NCBI GenBank assembly: GCA_026708115.1
Contig: JAPOVL010000047.1
Location: forward strand, 62,001 to 126,000
Direction: 5' to 3'
Length of the DNA stretch: 64,000 nt
Source of the DNA: Chloroflexota bacterium
Lineage (GTDB): Bacteria > Chloroflexota > Anaerolineae > Aggregatilineales > Phototrophicaceae
Shown piece after piece: positions 1-8,014 of this stretch (position 1 is the stretch's first letter; every line of letters starts with the position of its first letter). The position numbers were made by a program, and so were the translations under genes. The notes beneath the pieces were generated by a model. It did not search any database, was not told the origin of the DNA, and worked only from the letters and a program-made list of their open reading frames with translations.

Positions 1-377
1 CGATGACGCAGCAAGCGGAAGCGATTTGTGCGGCGCTGGATATCCCGTATCGGCGCTTGGAAATCGTCAGCGGCGACCTCGGCTTCAGCGCGACCAAGAA
101 ATACGATATCGAAATGTGGTCGCCGGGCTGCCAGGAATGGCTCGAGGTGAGTTCCTGCAGCAATACCGAAGCCTTTCAAGCGCGACGAGCCAGGGTGCGT
201 TATTACCCGGCCGGCAGCCGCAAGACGCGTTTTGTGCATACCTTAAACGGCAGCGGCCTGGCCACGCCGCGCGTGATGATCGCGATCATGGAGAACAACC
301 AGCGGGCGGACGGCAGCATCGTCATCCCGGAGGTCTTGCGGCCTTATCTGGGCGCCGATGTCATCGGCGTTTCCTAG
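1..377 (+). CDS. serS: Seryl-tRNA synthetase, C-terminal part
   Basis: This is the C-terminal 125 or so residues of a cytoplasmic class II aminoacyl-tRNA synthetase that charges tRNA-Ser (and tRNA-Sec where present). The frame is open to the left edge, so the gene begins outside the window. The order of recognisable segments is the SSCSNTEAFQARRARVRY stretch, the HTLNGSGLATPR strand and class II motif 3 around MIAIMENNQRADGSIVIPEVLRPYLG, all typical of SerRS C-termini. The usual Cys-x-Asp of that region is CSNTEAF here, a small variation. A CCCCAAT-A-ATTGGGG dyad at 430-444 follows the stop but has no T-run. Identification is secure; the N-terminal arm cannot be assessed. Confidence 0.95.
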   Translation, partial: MTQQAEAICAALDIPYRRLEIVSGDLGFSATKKYDIEMWSPGCQEWLEVSSCSNTEAFQARRARVRYYPAGSRKTRFVHTLNGSGLATPRVMIAIMENNQRADGSIVIPEVLRPYLGADVIGVS

Positions 378-466
378 CGCATGTGGGCAAGCTCACTGCG
401 ACAGGCTGGAGCATTGCGCTGTATTCGCACCCCAATAATTGGGGGATGGGCTTGGCGCGGTCTTCG

Positions 467-496
467 TTGACAGCGAATTCGCGCGCCGACTATAAT
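467..496 (+). promoter_or_regulatory. Sigma-70 type promoter for the ABC-2 exporter operon
   Basis: A perfect -35 box TTGACA at 467-472 and a perfect -10 box TATAAT at 491-496 are separated by 18 bases. Transcription would begin near 503 and give a leader of about 60 nt before the ATPase gene at 564, which has an AAGGAG ribosome site. This is the closest match to consensus in the window. Confidence 0.85.
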
Positions 497-563
497 CGAT
501 AGAGGTTGAACGCATGTTTTGTGGGCGTCAACCGGCGCGATTGTTGGCAATAAGGAGATTATC

Positions 564-1496
564 ATGGCGTCCGCATCAGTGATAGAAATCAGCGGCCTTT
601 CGAAAACCTACGGCTCGGGCTCCAAGCAGACGGCGGCCTTGCGAAACCTCAACCTCAACGTACAGCAGGGGGAGATCTTCGGATACCTGGGTCCGAACGG
701 CGCCGGGAAAACCACAACCATACGCATGCTGCTGGACTTGATCAGACCCAGCAGCGGCTCCGCTTCGATCTTTGGCATGGATATACGGGATCACAGTGTA
801 GAGATCCATCGGCGGATCGGCTTCTTGCCCGGCGAGCTCAGCTTGTGGGAAGGGCGCACCGGCCAGCAGATCATCCACTACGTCGCCAGCGTGCGCGGCG
901 ATACCAAAGACATTACGAAGCAAGCCGAAGAGTTGGCGCAGCGCCTGCAACTGGATACGAGCAAGCGCGTCCGGGATTTGTCGTCCGGCAACAAGCGCAA
1001 GCTTGGGCTGGTCCTGGCCATGATGCACTCGCCGGAACTGCTCGTTCTTGACGAGCCGACAAATGGTCTCGACCCCCTGGTGCAGCAGACCTTTCACGAG
1101 ATGATGGATGAGTACCGCGACAAAGGGAAAACGGTCTTCCTGTCTTCCCACATATTGAGCGAGGTCCAGGCCATCTGCGACCGCGCCGGCATATTGCGCG
1201 ATGGCGATCTCAAGGCGGTGGAATCGATTGAGAAACTGATGAACGTAGAGTTTCATTGGGTTGATGTCCAGTTCCGAGACGCCGTTCCCGAGCGATTGGC
1301 GCGGCAACTCGAACTATCAAACGATATCAGTGATCTGAACATCAATGGATCACGCGTTAAAATGCGTCTGGTGGGCGATTTCGATCCCTTGCTGCGTATG
1401 CTCAGCGAGGGTTATGTGAAAGATCTTCGTGTAGAAGAGCCGTCATTGGAAGATATCTTCCTGGCCTACTATAGCGACGGCAGGGAGGCGCGCTAA
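564..1496 (+). CDS. ABC-2 type exporter, ATP-binding subunit
   Basis: ATP-hydrolysing subunit of a membrane exporter. Visible motifs in order are Walker A GPNGAGKTT, Q-loop region, the variant signature LSSGNKRK, Walker B LLVLDEPTNGLDP and the switch histidine in FLSSH, followed by a C-terminal accessory region of about 90 residues typical of drug or antibiotic exporter ATPases (CcmA/DrrA group). The ATG at 564 was chosen because AAGGAG sits 8 bases upstream; an upstream in-frame extension to 519 lacks a ribosome site. Its stop overlaps the next start as TAATG, so it is translationally coupled to two membrane subunits. The substrate cannot be told from the sequence. Confidence 0.9.
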   Translation: MASASVIEISGLSKTYGSGSKQTAALRNLNLNVQQGEIFGYLGPNGAGKTTTIRMLLDLIRPSSGSASIFGMDIRDHSVEIHRRIGFLPGELSLWEGRTGQQIIHYVASVRGDTKDITKQAEELAQRLQLDTSKRVRDLSSGNKRKLGLVLAMMHSPELLVLDEPTNGLDPLVQQTFHEMMDEYRDKGKTVFLSSHILSEVQAICDRAGILRDGDLKAVESIEKLMNVEFHWVDVQFRDAVPERLARQLELSNDISDLNINGSRVKMRLVGDFDPLLRMLSEGYVKDLRVEEPSLEDIFLAYYSDGREAR

Positions 1497-2302
1497 TGAG
1501 CGGAATAGTCTTTGCCAATACACTGAGGACCTCCTGGAAGCAAGTGCTGTATTGGGGTCTGGGCTTGGGCCTACTCGGTTTCTACATCGGTTTCATTGCC
1601 TCAAGCTCGGACATCATCCAGGGCTATGCCGATCTCCTGGCATCAATGCCGCCCGCCCTGCTGCAAGCTTTCGGCGCTAGCAGCGTTGAAGTGTTACGAA
1701 GTTCTGAAGGCTGGATCGTATCGGTCTTCGTTTCGGAAGCCGCCATATTCTTATCCGTATTCGCTGTCATGGCTGGCATGAACATCACCGCCAACGATGA
1801 GCAGTCCGGCGTTATGGACGTCATCATGTCGCTGCCGATTTCGCGTTCGTCATATCTGCTTGAACGCTGGATTGGCTACGCCGCGATCGGGCTGGGCATC
1901 TTGCTCGTTTGCGCGGCGATTACCATGTTCAGCCTGGTTTTGTTTGGCGTAGACGCGCAAATGGATCTGGTCTTCATCAGCATTCTCAATCTCTACCCCG
2001 GCGCCTTGCTGGTGATGACTGTCACCTGTCTGCTGGCCCTAGTTGCCCGGCGTCGCGCCCATGCCATTGGCCTGTCGGCAGCCTTCGTCGTCGCCAGCTA
2101 CGTCTTCAATCTGGTCGGCGGCGCCGCCAGCGGGGCTATTGCCGATCTCATGCAAGGCTTGTCCTTCTTCAGCTATACGAAGGGCGAGCAGATCGTGCTG
2201 GGTAACTACGATCCCGCAAATGCCCTGCTCCTGCTACTGGTAGTCCTGGCAGGAATCGCGCTTTCCGTCCGCATGTTTATCAGCCGCGACATCGGCGTCT
2301 AG
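1496..2302 (+). CDS. ABC-2 exporter membrane subunit 1
   Basis: A 268-residue polytopic membrane protein with about six hydrophobic segments and a large extracytoplasmic loop after the first (residues about 35-75). The short motif TANDEQSGVMDVIMSLPISR before the third helix is characteristic of ABC-2 permeases that partner with DrrA-like ATPases. It starts on the last base of the ATPase stop codon and is followed 11 bases later by a second, similar subunit. The two share the opening pattern of a basic residue, SWKQVLYWG or TWKQMVYWG, and a comparable loop, so they look like a tandem duplication that forms a heterodimeric channel. Substrate unknown. Confidence 0.85.
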   Translation: MSGIVFANTLRTSWKQVLYWGLGLGLLGFYIGFIASSSDIIQGYADLLASMPPALLQAFGASSVEVLRSSEGWIVSVFVSEAAIFLSVFAVMAGMNITANDEQSGVMDVIMSLPISRSSYLLERWIGYAAIGLGILLVCAAITMFSLVLFGVDAQMDLVFISILNLYPGALLVMTVTCLLALVARRRAHAIGLSAAFVVASYVFNLVGGAASGAIADLMQGLSFFSYTKGEQIVLGNYDPANALLLLLVVLAGIALSVRMFISRDIGV

Positions 2303-2313
2303 GAGCGAGTACG

Positions 2314-3120
2314 ATGATCGGTTCAGTTTTCTTGGAGACCTACAAACAGACCTGGAAGCAAATGGTCTATTGGGGAGTCGGCTTGGCGGCGATGGCGCTA
2401 ATGGTCGTGCTGATGGTGCCGCTCTTTGATATGCAAGACGTGAAGGACTTGCTGGAGACCTTCCCGCCCATCATTCTTGCGATGGTCGGCATCGGCAAGG
2501 AGCTTGAGATTTTCGCCACCAACGAAGGCTTCGTCGCCATGGGCTTCTTCGGCAAGTCCGCGCTGATTTTCGCCGTCTATCCAGTCGTCATGGGCATGCG
2601 GATCACCGCCAACGAAGAGGACGCCGGCACCATGGACGTGCTGCTGAGTTTGCCCGTGCAAAGAGCGCGCGTGATCGTTGAAAAGTTCCTAGCCTACAGC
2701 GTCAGCATTGTCGGTGTGGTCCTGTTGATCTATCTGGGTATGCAATTGGGCGTATCTATTGCTGGCGTCGATCTCGACGTGGCCAGGCTGGCGGAGGTCA
2801 CCTTCTACTTGATTCCCCTGATGGTATTCATCATGGCGGTGACCATGCTCATCGCTGTCGTCGTGCGGCGGCGATCAATCGCGCTTGGCATTGTCACGGC
2901 ATTTGTCATCGCGAGTTATATGCTGCAGACGATAGGCGCGGTGGCGGAAGGAACAGTCGCCGAGCCGATAGGCTCCATTTCCTTCCTGACCTATTACAAC
3001 GCCGGCGATATCTTGACAGAGGGCTTCATCTGGCCGCATATCGCCGGGTTCGTAGTCGTTTCCGCGGTCCTGCTTTTGGCGTCGCTTTACCAATACGAGC
3101 GGCGCGACATCGCCGTCTGA
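2314..3120 (+). CDS. ABC-2 exporter membrane subunit 2
   Basis: A second 268-residue ABC-2 permease, equal in length to the preceding subunit and alike in helix layout, with TANEEDAGTMDVLLSLPVQR at the same position. A GGAGCGAGTACG stretch precedes its ATG. It most likely pairs with the previous protein to form the transmembrane part of the exporter. A terminator hairpin follows at 3155, which closes the three-gene operon. The family is clear, the transported molecule is not; antibiotic or lipid export would be typical of relatives. Confidence 0.85.
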   Translation: MIGSVFLETYKQTWKQMVYWGVGLAAMALMVVLMVPLFDMQDVKDLLETFPPIILAMVGIGKELEIFATNEGFVAMGFFGKSALIFAVYPVVMGMRITANEEDAGTMDVLLSLPVQRARVIVEKFLAYSVSIVGVVLLIYLGMQLGVSIAGVDLDVARLAEVTFYLIPLMVFIMAVTMLIAVVVRRRSIALGIVTAFVIASYMLQTIGAVAEGTVAEPIGSISFLTYYNAGDILTEGFIWPHIAGFVVVSAVLLLASLYQYERRDIAV

Positions 3121-3154
3121 ATTGAACAACGCAGTTCCTTGCAAAAGTTCAAGC

Positions 3155-3195
3155 AACGCGCTCTGCCGGAGGACTCCGGCGGGCGCGTTTCTATT
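3155..3195 (+). terminator. Rho-independent terminator of the ABC-2 operon
   Basis: A two-part hairpin: AACGCGC (3155-3161) pairs with GCGCGTT (3183-3189), and inside it GCCGGAG (3165-3171) pairs with CTCCGGC (3174-3180). A short T-rich tail, TTTCTATT, follows. Confidence 0.75.
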
Positions 3196-3223
3196 GCGCC
3201 GAGCGAGGTATCGGCGTTAGAAT
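3194..3223 (+). promoter_or_regulatory. Possible promoter of the sugar ABC operon
   Basis: TTGCGC (3194-3199) and TAGAAT (3218-3223) are separated by 18 bases, about 45 bases before the solute-binding protein gene. The -35 box overlaps the tail of the preceding terminator. The match is moderate. Confidence 0.5.
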
Positions 3224-3274
3224 ATCTTCGGTAGTTACATCCCGTGTTTACCTAATTTTGAAGGAGAACAGAAC

Positions 3275-4576
3275 ATGAGTTACCGCTTTAGGGCCTTGAT
3301 CGTGTTTGTCATATCACTCTTGCTGACAGGTTCAGCTATTGGGCAGGGCAGCGTTGTCATCGACTTCTACTTCCCGTCGGCAACAGCCAATGATGCCGAG
3401 GGCATCTTCCAAGGCTATGCCGACGCCTTCCAGGAAGAGAACCCCGGCATTAGCATCAATCCCGTATTCACCGGCAGCTACACGGACACGCGCAACACCA
3501 TATTGACCGAGCTTCAGGGAGGCGGCGCTGGACCCGATGTCGCGGTAATGCTGTCAATTGATCTTTACAGTTTTGCGGAAGAGGGATACATCGTTCCTGC
3601 GCAGACCTTTATCGACGGCATGGAGGATGGCGAGGCCTTCGTGGCGGACTTCTTCCCAGCCTTGATGAGCAACGGCATGGACGCAGACGGCAATGTCTGG
3701 TCCATTCCTTTCCAACGCAGCACGCCAATTCTCTATTACAACGCCGACTTACTGGCCGAAGCGGGCTATGATTCGCCGCCGACCAACAATGCGGAACTGG
3801 TCGAGATCGCGCAGGCTCTGACAACCGAGGACCGCGACGGACTTCTGGTGCCGGTAGCGGGTGGCTTTCCAATATGGATGTACCAGAGTTTCGCGATTGC
3901 CTATGGACAGAATATTGTCAGCGAAGATCCCACACAAGTATTCTTCAATACGCCCGAGGCAGTTGCGGCGGTCGAGTTTGTTCGCTCGCTCGGCACCGAT
4001 CTCGGTGTTGGACCGGCCGGCGGAGCCGCTTGGGGAGATACGCCAACGGCGTTTTTGGCTGGGCAAGCGGCGATGATCTATCACACAACGGGCAACTTGA
4101 CGCGCATTCTGCGCGATGCGGACTTTGAAGTGGGCGTCTGGTACCTGCCTAGTGGACCGGCGGGCGAAGATGGCACCGGATATGGCGCGCCGACCGGTGG
4201 CGGCAATCTTTACATCTTTGACGACGGCAGCAAGTCCGACGCCGAAATGGACGCGATCTGGAAGTGGGTGACCTTCCTCTCGTCGCCGGAGATACAGGCC
4301 GACTGGGGCGCGACCACCGGATACATCGCCTCCAACGCCTCTGCTTGGGAGACGGAACCACTGGCGTCCCTAGCCATGGAATATCCGCATTACCTGGTCG
4401 CGCGGGACCAACTGCAACACGTTGGGAAGGAGTTCTCAAGTTACGCGACGATCACCATCCAGGGCATCATCAACGGCACCTTGCAGAGCATATTGACAGG
4501 CGAAGCTGAGGATGCGCAGGCGGCAATGGACGCCGCTCAAGCGCAAATCGACGGTATCCTAGCCGAATACCGCTAA
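3275..4576 (+). CDS. Extracellular solute-binding protein of a sugar ABC importer
   Basis: A 433-residue family 1 solute-binding protein of the UgpB or oligosaccharide type. It has a Sec signal (MSYRFRALIVFVISLLLTGSAIGQ) with no lipobox cysteine, so it may be released or held by the membrane anchor. The mature part opens with a beta strand, VVIDFYFPSA, then an EGIFQGYADAFQEENPGISINPVF motif and the GGGAGPDVAVM segment characteristic of this family. The start is preceded by GAAGGAGAACAG. Two permease genes follow but no ATPase, so the importer probably borrows a shared MsmK/UgpC-like ATPase. A strong terminator at 4583 lies between this gene and the permeases, which should make the binding protein more abundant than the membrane parts. 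Confidence 0.9.
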   Translation: MSYRFRALIVFVISLLLTGSAIGQGSVVIDFYFPSATANDAEGIFQGYADAFQEENPGISINPVFTGSYTDTRNTILTELQGGGAGPDVAVMLSIDLYSFAEEGYIVPAQTFIDGMEDGEAFVADFFPALMSNGMDADGNVWSIPFQRSTPILYYNADLLAEAGYDSPPTNNAELVEIAQALTTEDRDGLLVPVAGGFPIWMYQSFAIAYGQNIVSEDPTQVFFNTPEAVAAVEFVRSLGTDLGVGPAGGAAWGDTPTAFLAGQAAMIYHTTGNLTRILRDADFEVGVWYLPSGPAGEDGTGYGAPTGGGNLYIFDDGSKSDAEMDAIWKWVTFLSSPEIQADWGATTGYIASNASAWETEPLASLAMEYPHYLVARDQLQHVGKEFSSYATITIQGIINGTLQSILTGEAEDAQAAMDAAQAQIDGILAEYR

Positions 4577-4582
4577 GCTGGC

Positions 4583-4615
4583 GCGGGCCTGCCAGATGGC
4601 AGGCCCGCTTATTTT
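4583..4615 (+). terminator. Terminator or attenuator after the binding protein gene
   Basis: A 12-base arm GCGGGCCTGCCA (4583-4594) pairs with TGGCAGGCCCGC (4597-4608) and is followed by TTATTTT. It lies inside the importer locus, between the binding protein and the permeases. Confidence 0.85.
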
Positions 4616-4752
4616 CCAACATCTCTGCGACGAAAAAGCCCGCATCCGGCTGGATCTGTCTGGGGAAAAGCTGCGCATGGGAATCGCCATGCACTTCCTG
4701 GCAACCTAGATCATTTGGGTGACACGGTTCGCTCGCCATCCCTCCTGTTAAG

Positions 4753-4838
4753 GTAAACTGCGTCGCTTATGCGACGAGACGGCAACCTATTTTGCGTGAG
4801 CGCCGCAGACCGCTTCGCCGGTTAGGCGCCGAGCGGCT
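4753..4838 (+). repeat. Dispersed intergenic repeat, copy A
   Basis: An 86-base block from GTAAACTGCG to GAGCGGCT. It aligns without gaps to copy B at 33207-33292, with about 69 of 86 identical bases by my count. It ends 7 bases before the ATG chosen for the first permease, so an in-frame extension of that gene to 4792 would translate the repeat and is unlikely. Related, more diverged copies lie at 24200-24268, 40195-40269 and 45791-45861. Confidence 0.8.
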
Positions 4839-4845
4839 ACTGGCA

Positions 4846-5766
4846 ATGTCCATGAATACACCACGAAGACCTCTACGTTCCATCGCCATACCATACTTGC
4901 TCGTCGCGCCAACGTTGATCCTCGTGCTCATGTTCAATGTGCTGCCTGCGATCAGGACCGTCAACGACAGTCTCTATAAGCCGGCCAGAGGCCTTAACTC
5001 GGCCGGCAAGCCGCCGCAATTCGTTGGCGTACAAAACTTCCAGGACCTGTTCGACGACAGCCACTATATGGGCACGCGCTTCACCCGCAGCTTTCGCAAC
5101 ACGATCATTTTTGCGCTGGCGACCGTCGGCATCGGCGTGCCCCTGGGGCTGCTTTTGGCGATCTTGCTCAACCGGGAACAGCCGCTTCTGGGCCTGTGGC
5201 GCTTTGCCGTCTTCTATCCGTCGCTGCTGCCGCTCATCGGCGCCGCCAGCATCTGGTCCTTTATCTTCTCCGACAGCATCGGACTGGCCAACGCCATCCT
5301 GAAGTCCGTCGGTCACCCAGGCTTGAATTGGCTGGGCGACCGCAATCTTGTGCTGGCTTCCGTCGTGATTGTCAACATCTGGAAGCAAGCTGGCTATTTC
5401 ATGATCTTCTTCCTGGCCGGTTTACAGAATATCCCGCGCGATCTCTATGAAGCAGCGGCGCTTGATGGCGCGGACAGCCTGCAGCAATTTGCATATCTTA
5501 CCCTGCCACTGTTGCGGCGTACCTTGCTCTTCGTCATCGTGGTTTCCTTTATCTTCGCCTTTCAAACTGTGGAGCAATTGCAGGCGCTGGGCGAGGGAGG
5601 ACCCGCCGACAGCGCCAACCTCTTGCTATATCTGATATTCCAAAATATTTCTGAACGTCGGAATTGGGGTTATGTCAACGCGATGACGATCATTCTGATC
5701 GGCGTCGTCTTGACATTTACCCTGAGCAATTTCCTGCTCTTCGAGCGCGACGAGAAGGACTCATGA
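4846..5766 (+). CDS. Sugar ABC importer permease, UgpA/MalF type
   Basis: A 306-residue inner-membrane subunit with six hydrophobic segments. The cytoplasmic coupling motif YEAAALDGADSLQQFAYLTLPLL (EAA loop) is seen in the C-terminal half. The ATG at 4846 (or the one at 4852) is preferred over an upstream TTG at 4792, because the intervening codons fall in a dispersed repeat; the ribosome site here is weak. The end overlaps the next permease as ATGA, which indicates coupled translation. Together with the upstream binding protein it forms a carbohydrate or glycerol-phosphate type importer. The exact substrate cannot be read from the sequence. Confidence 0.88.
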   Translation: MSMNTPRRPLRSIAIPYLLVAPTLILVLMFNVLPAIRTVNDSLYKPARGLNSAGKPPQFVGVQNFQDLFDDSHYMGTRFTRSFRNTIIFALATVGIGVPLGLLLAILLNREQPLLGLWRFAVFYPSLLPLIGAASIWSFIFSDSIGLANAILKSVGHPGLNWLGDRNLVLASVVIVNIWKQAGYFMIFFLAGLQNIPRDLYEAAALDGADSLQQFAYLTLPLLRRTLLFVIVVSFIFAFQTVEQLQALGEGGPADSANLLLYLIFQNISERRNWGYVNAMTIILIGVVLTFTLSNFLLFERDEKDS

Positions 5767-6593
5767 ACAAGACAACGGGAATCCTGCCCCGATTGGCTAC
5801 TGCCCTCAAAATAGCGCTGGCTGTTGCGTTCCTCATTCCTCTCGTTTTCACGATACTCGTCAGCTTTCGGCCAGAGGCGGAACCCGTTACCAAGGGCAGC
5901 ATCTTTTTCGGCAGCGAAATCACCCTGGTCAACTACCAGCGCGCGCTCGTCATAGCGCCCTGGAGCTTGCACTATCTCAATAGTTTCCTATTTGTCGCGG
6001 GTGTGCTCCTGGTACAGCTTGTGACCGTCACTTGCGCCGCCTATGCTTTTGCCCGTCTGAGATTCTTCGGGCGGGACCTGCTCTTGATGATCATACTCCT
6101 GCAATTGATGATCCCATCCGGCGTTCTATTGGTGCAGAACTTCCGCACGATAAACATGCTAGGTCTGTTCGACACTCGGATTGCCTTAATGATCCCTTAT
6201 TGGGGATCGGCATTTGGCGTCTTGTTGCTGCGGCAGACTTTTCGCGAAATCCCCATCGAATTGGACGAAGCAGCGCGAATTGATGGCGCGAACCTGTTGC
6301 AAGTCATTCGCCATGTCTATGTCTCTAACGCCATCCCCGCATACCTTGCCTTTGCGTTGGTGTCTGTCAGTTCACATTGGAACGAATTCCTGTGGCCTTT
6401 CATTATCACCCGGTCTGAAGAAATCCGACCCTTGACGGTGGGATTAAACAAGCTGATCAAGACCACGGACCAGGGCGCATTTTACGGTCAGTTGATGGCA
6501 GGCACGCTAATTGTAATCACGCCATTGGTCATTCTGTTTGTACTGTTCCAACGCCACTTCGTCGAAAGTTTCGCAAGAAGCGGCATTCGCTGA
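5763..6593 (+). CDS. Sugar ABC importer permease, UgpE/MalG type
   Basis: A 276-residue second permease with six hydrophobic segments and the EAA loop LDEAARIDGANLLQVIRHVYVSNAIP. Its ATG overlaps the stop of the preceding permease in ATGA. Residues ITRSEEIRPLTVGLNKLI near the C-terminus are a usual MalG-group feature. It completes the channel of the importer. No ATPase gene is found in the next 5 kb, where an unrelated glycan cluster begins. Confidence 0.88.
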   Translation: MNKTTGILPRLATALKIALAVAFLIPLVFTILVSFRPEAEPVTKGSIFFGSEITLVNYQRALVIAPWSLHYLNSFLFVAGVLLVQLVTVTCAAYAFARLRFFGRDLLLMIILLQLMIPSGVLLVQNFRTINMLGLFDTRIALMIPYWGSAFGVLLLRQTFREIPIELDEAARIDGANLLQVIRHVYVSNAIPAYLAFALVSVSSHWNEFLWPFIITRSEEIRPLTVGLNKLIKTTDQGAFYGQLMAGTLIVITPLVILFVLFQRHFVESFARSGIR

Positions 6594-6603
6594 TCTCAGG
6601 CTA

Positions 6604-6630
6604 TTGCGCAGGTATGGCGCGTAATATAAT
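6604..6630 (+). promoter_or_regulatory. Possible promoter of the glycan cluster
   Basis: A perfect TATAAT at 6625-6630 lies 30 bases before the dehydrogenase start. A weak TTGCGC at 6604-6609 stands 15 bases upstream, which is short spacing. The -10 box is convincing, the -35 box is not. Confidence 0.5.
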
Positions 6631-6660
6631 TTGTGCGCGCATCCTGTGTAAAGGAATGAT

Positions 6661-7974
6661 ATGAGCCACAAGAAAGACCTGCTCGACAAGTTTGCGGAAC
6701 GGCATGCCACAGTTGCTGTTGTCGGCCTGGGTTACGTCGGCTTGCCCCTGGCGGTGGCCTTTGCCGAAGCCGGCTTCGTTGTCGTGGGCCTGGATGTTGA
6801 CGAAGAGAAAGTAAGCAAGATCAATGCCTGTCAAAGCTATATTCCGGATATCCCGCATCAGCGATTGGGGGCATTGGTGAAGGCCGGGCGCTTGCGCGCG
6901 ACTAACTGCTACGGCGAGTTGCGCGCGGTAGACGCCATCAGCATTTGCGTTCCGACGCCATTGCGCAAAACGCGCGACCCGGATATGTCCCATATTCTGG
7001 AAGCGACACAATCAATCGCGGCAGTCTGCAAGGCGGGCATGCTGATCGTTTTGGAAAGCACCACCTACCCTGGAACAACCGAGGAAATAATCCTGCCGGA
7101 AATCTTGCGCGACGACTGGCAAGTAGGCCGGGACGTGTTTATCGCATTTTCGCCCGAACGTATCGACCCGGGCAATCAGCGCTTCACGGTCCGCAATACG
7201 CCTAGAGTCGTCGGGGGCATCACCGAACACTGCACGCAAGTGGCTGCGGCGCTCTATGATTCCGCCGTCGATGAAGTTATCCAGGTATCCTCCCCCACTG
7301 CGGCAGAGATGGTGAAACTATTGGAAAACACTTTTCGCGCTGTCAACATTGGTTTGGTCAACGAGATGACGCTGATGTGCGACAAGCTTGACATCGACGT
7401 CTGGGAAGTGATTCATGCGGCAGCCACGAAACCCTTCGGCTACATGCCCTTTTATCCTGGTCCGGGGCTTGGCGGGCACTGCATTCCGGTGGATCCGCAC
7501 TATTTGAGCTGGAAGCTGAAAACGCTGAATTACAACGCCCGCTTCATTGAACTGGCGAGTGAAGTCAATACGTCAATGCCGTATTACGTCATCGACAAGA
7601 TTACCGACGCCCTCAACGACCAGCAGAGAGCGGTTCGCGGTTCGCGCATCGTCATTCTGGGCGTGGCTTACAAGCGCGATGTTGATGATGTGCGCGAGAG
7701 TCCCGCGCTCGACATTATCAGCCTGTTGCGGCAGAAAGGCGCCGATGTAAGCTATTGTGATCCGCATGTGCCGGAAATACGGCTGGAAAATGACGTGCGC
7801 ATGCCGTCGCAAACCTTTTGCGCTGGCTTGCTGAAGAATGCGGATTGCGTCGTGATTGCAACCGATCACAGCGCCTTCGACTGGCGCGAGGTTGCGGCCT
7901 ACAGCCGCGTCATCGTCGATACCCGTCATGTCCTCGCCGACAAGCCCGTCTCCGCAAAGGTCATCAGCCTTTGA
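6661..7974 (+). CDS. UDP-N-acetyl-hexosamine 6-dehydrogenase (WbpA/WecC family)
   Basis: A 437-residue cytoplasmic enzyme that oxidises C6 of a nucleotide sugar twice with NAD+, giving a uronic acid for surface glycans. The Rossmann motif AVVGLGYVGLPLA is at residues 19-31. The central dimer segment EMVKLLENTFRAVNIGLVNE holds Lys219 and Asn223, and the catalytic cysteine is Cys274 in GPGLGGHCIPVDP. The C-terminal binding domain has the ILGVAYKRDVDDVRESPALDI motif. The subtype resembles UDP-GlcNAc or UDP-ManNAc dehydrogenases more than UDP-glucose dehydrogenases because of the GGHCIPVDP form. It heads a cluster of glycosyltransferases, so it likely supplies a uronate donor. Confidence 0.88.
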   Translation: MSHKKDLLDKFAERHATVAVVGLGYVGLPLAVAFAEAGFVVVGLDVDEEKVSKINACQSYIPDIPHQRLGALVKAGRLRATNCYGELRAVDAISICVPTPLRKTRDPDMSHILEATQSIAAVCKAGMLIVLESTTYPGTTEEIILPEILRDDWQVGRDVFIAFSPERIDPGNQRFTVRNTPRVVGGITEHCTQVAAALYDSAVDEVIQVSSPTAAEMVKLLENTFRAVNIGLVNEMTLMCDKLDIDVWEVIHAAATKPFGYMPFYPGPGLGGHCIPVDPHYLSWKLKTLNYNARFIELASEVNTSMPYYVIDKITDALNDQQRAVRGSRIVILGVAYKRDVDDVRESPALDIISLLRQKGADVSYCDPHVPEIRLENDVRMPSQTFCAGLLKNADCVVIATDHSAFDWREVAAYSRVIVDTRHVLADKPVSAKVISL

Positions 7975-8014
7975 GCCGGTGGAATAGTCGGGCCGTTGCC
8001 ACCGGACTACAGCC

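Noticed and set aside
430..444. CCCCAAT-A-ATTGGGG dyad after serS as a terminator
   Set aside because: No T-run follows, and the true loop would shorten the stem. Mentioned only as a dyad.
4792..4845. N-terminal extension of the first sugar permease from a TTG
   Set aside because: The additional 18 codons are mostly dispersed repeat sequence, Arg-rich and unlike permease N-termini.
7979..8013. CCGGTGG/CCACCGG inverted repeat between the dehydrogenase and the GT4 gene as a terminator
   Set aside because: Long loop, no T-run, and a same-strand gene begins at once.
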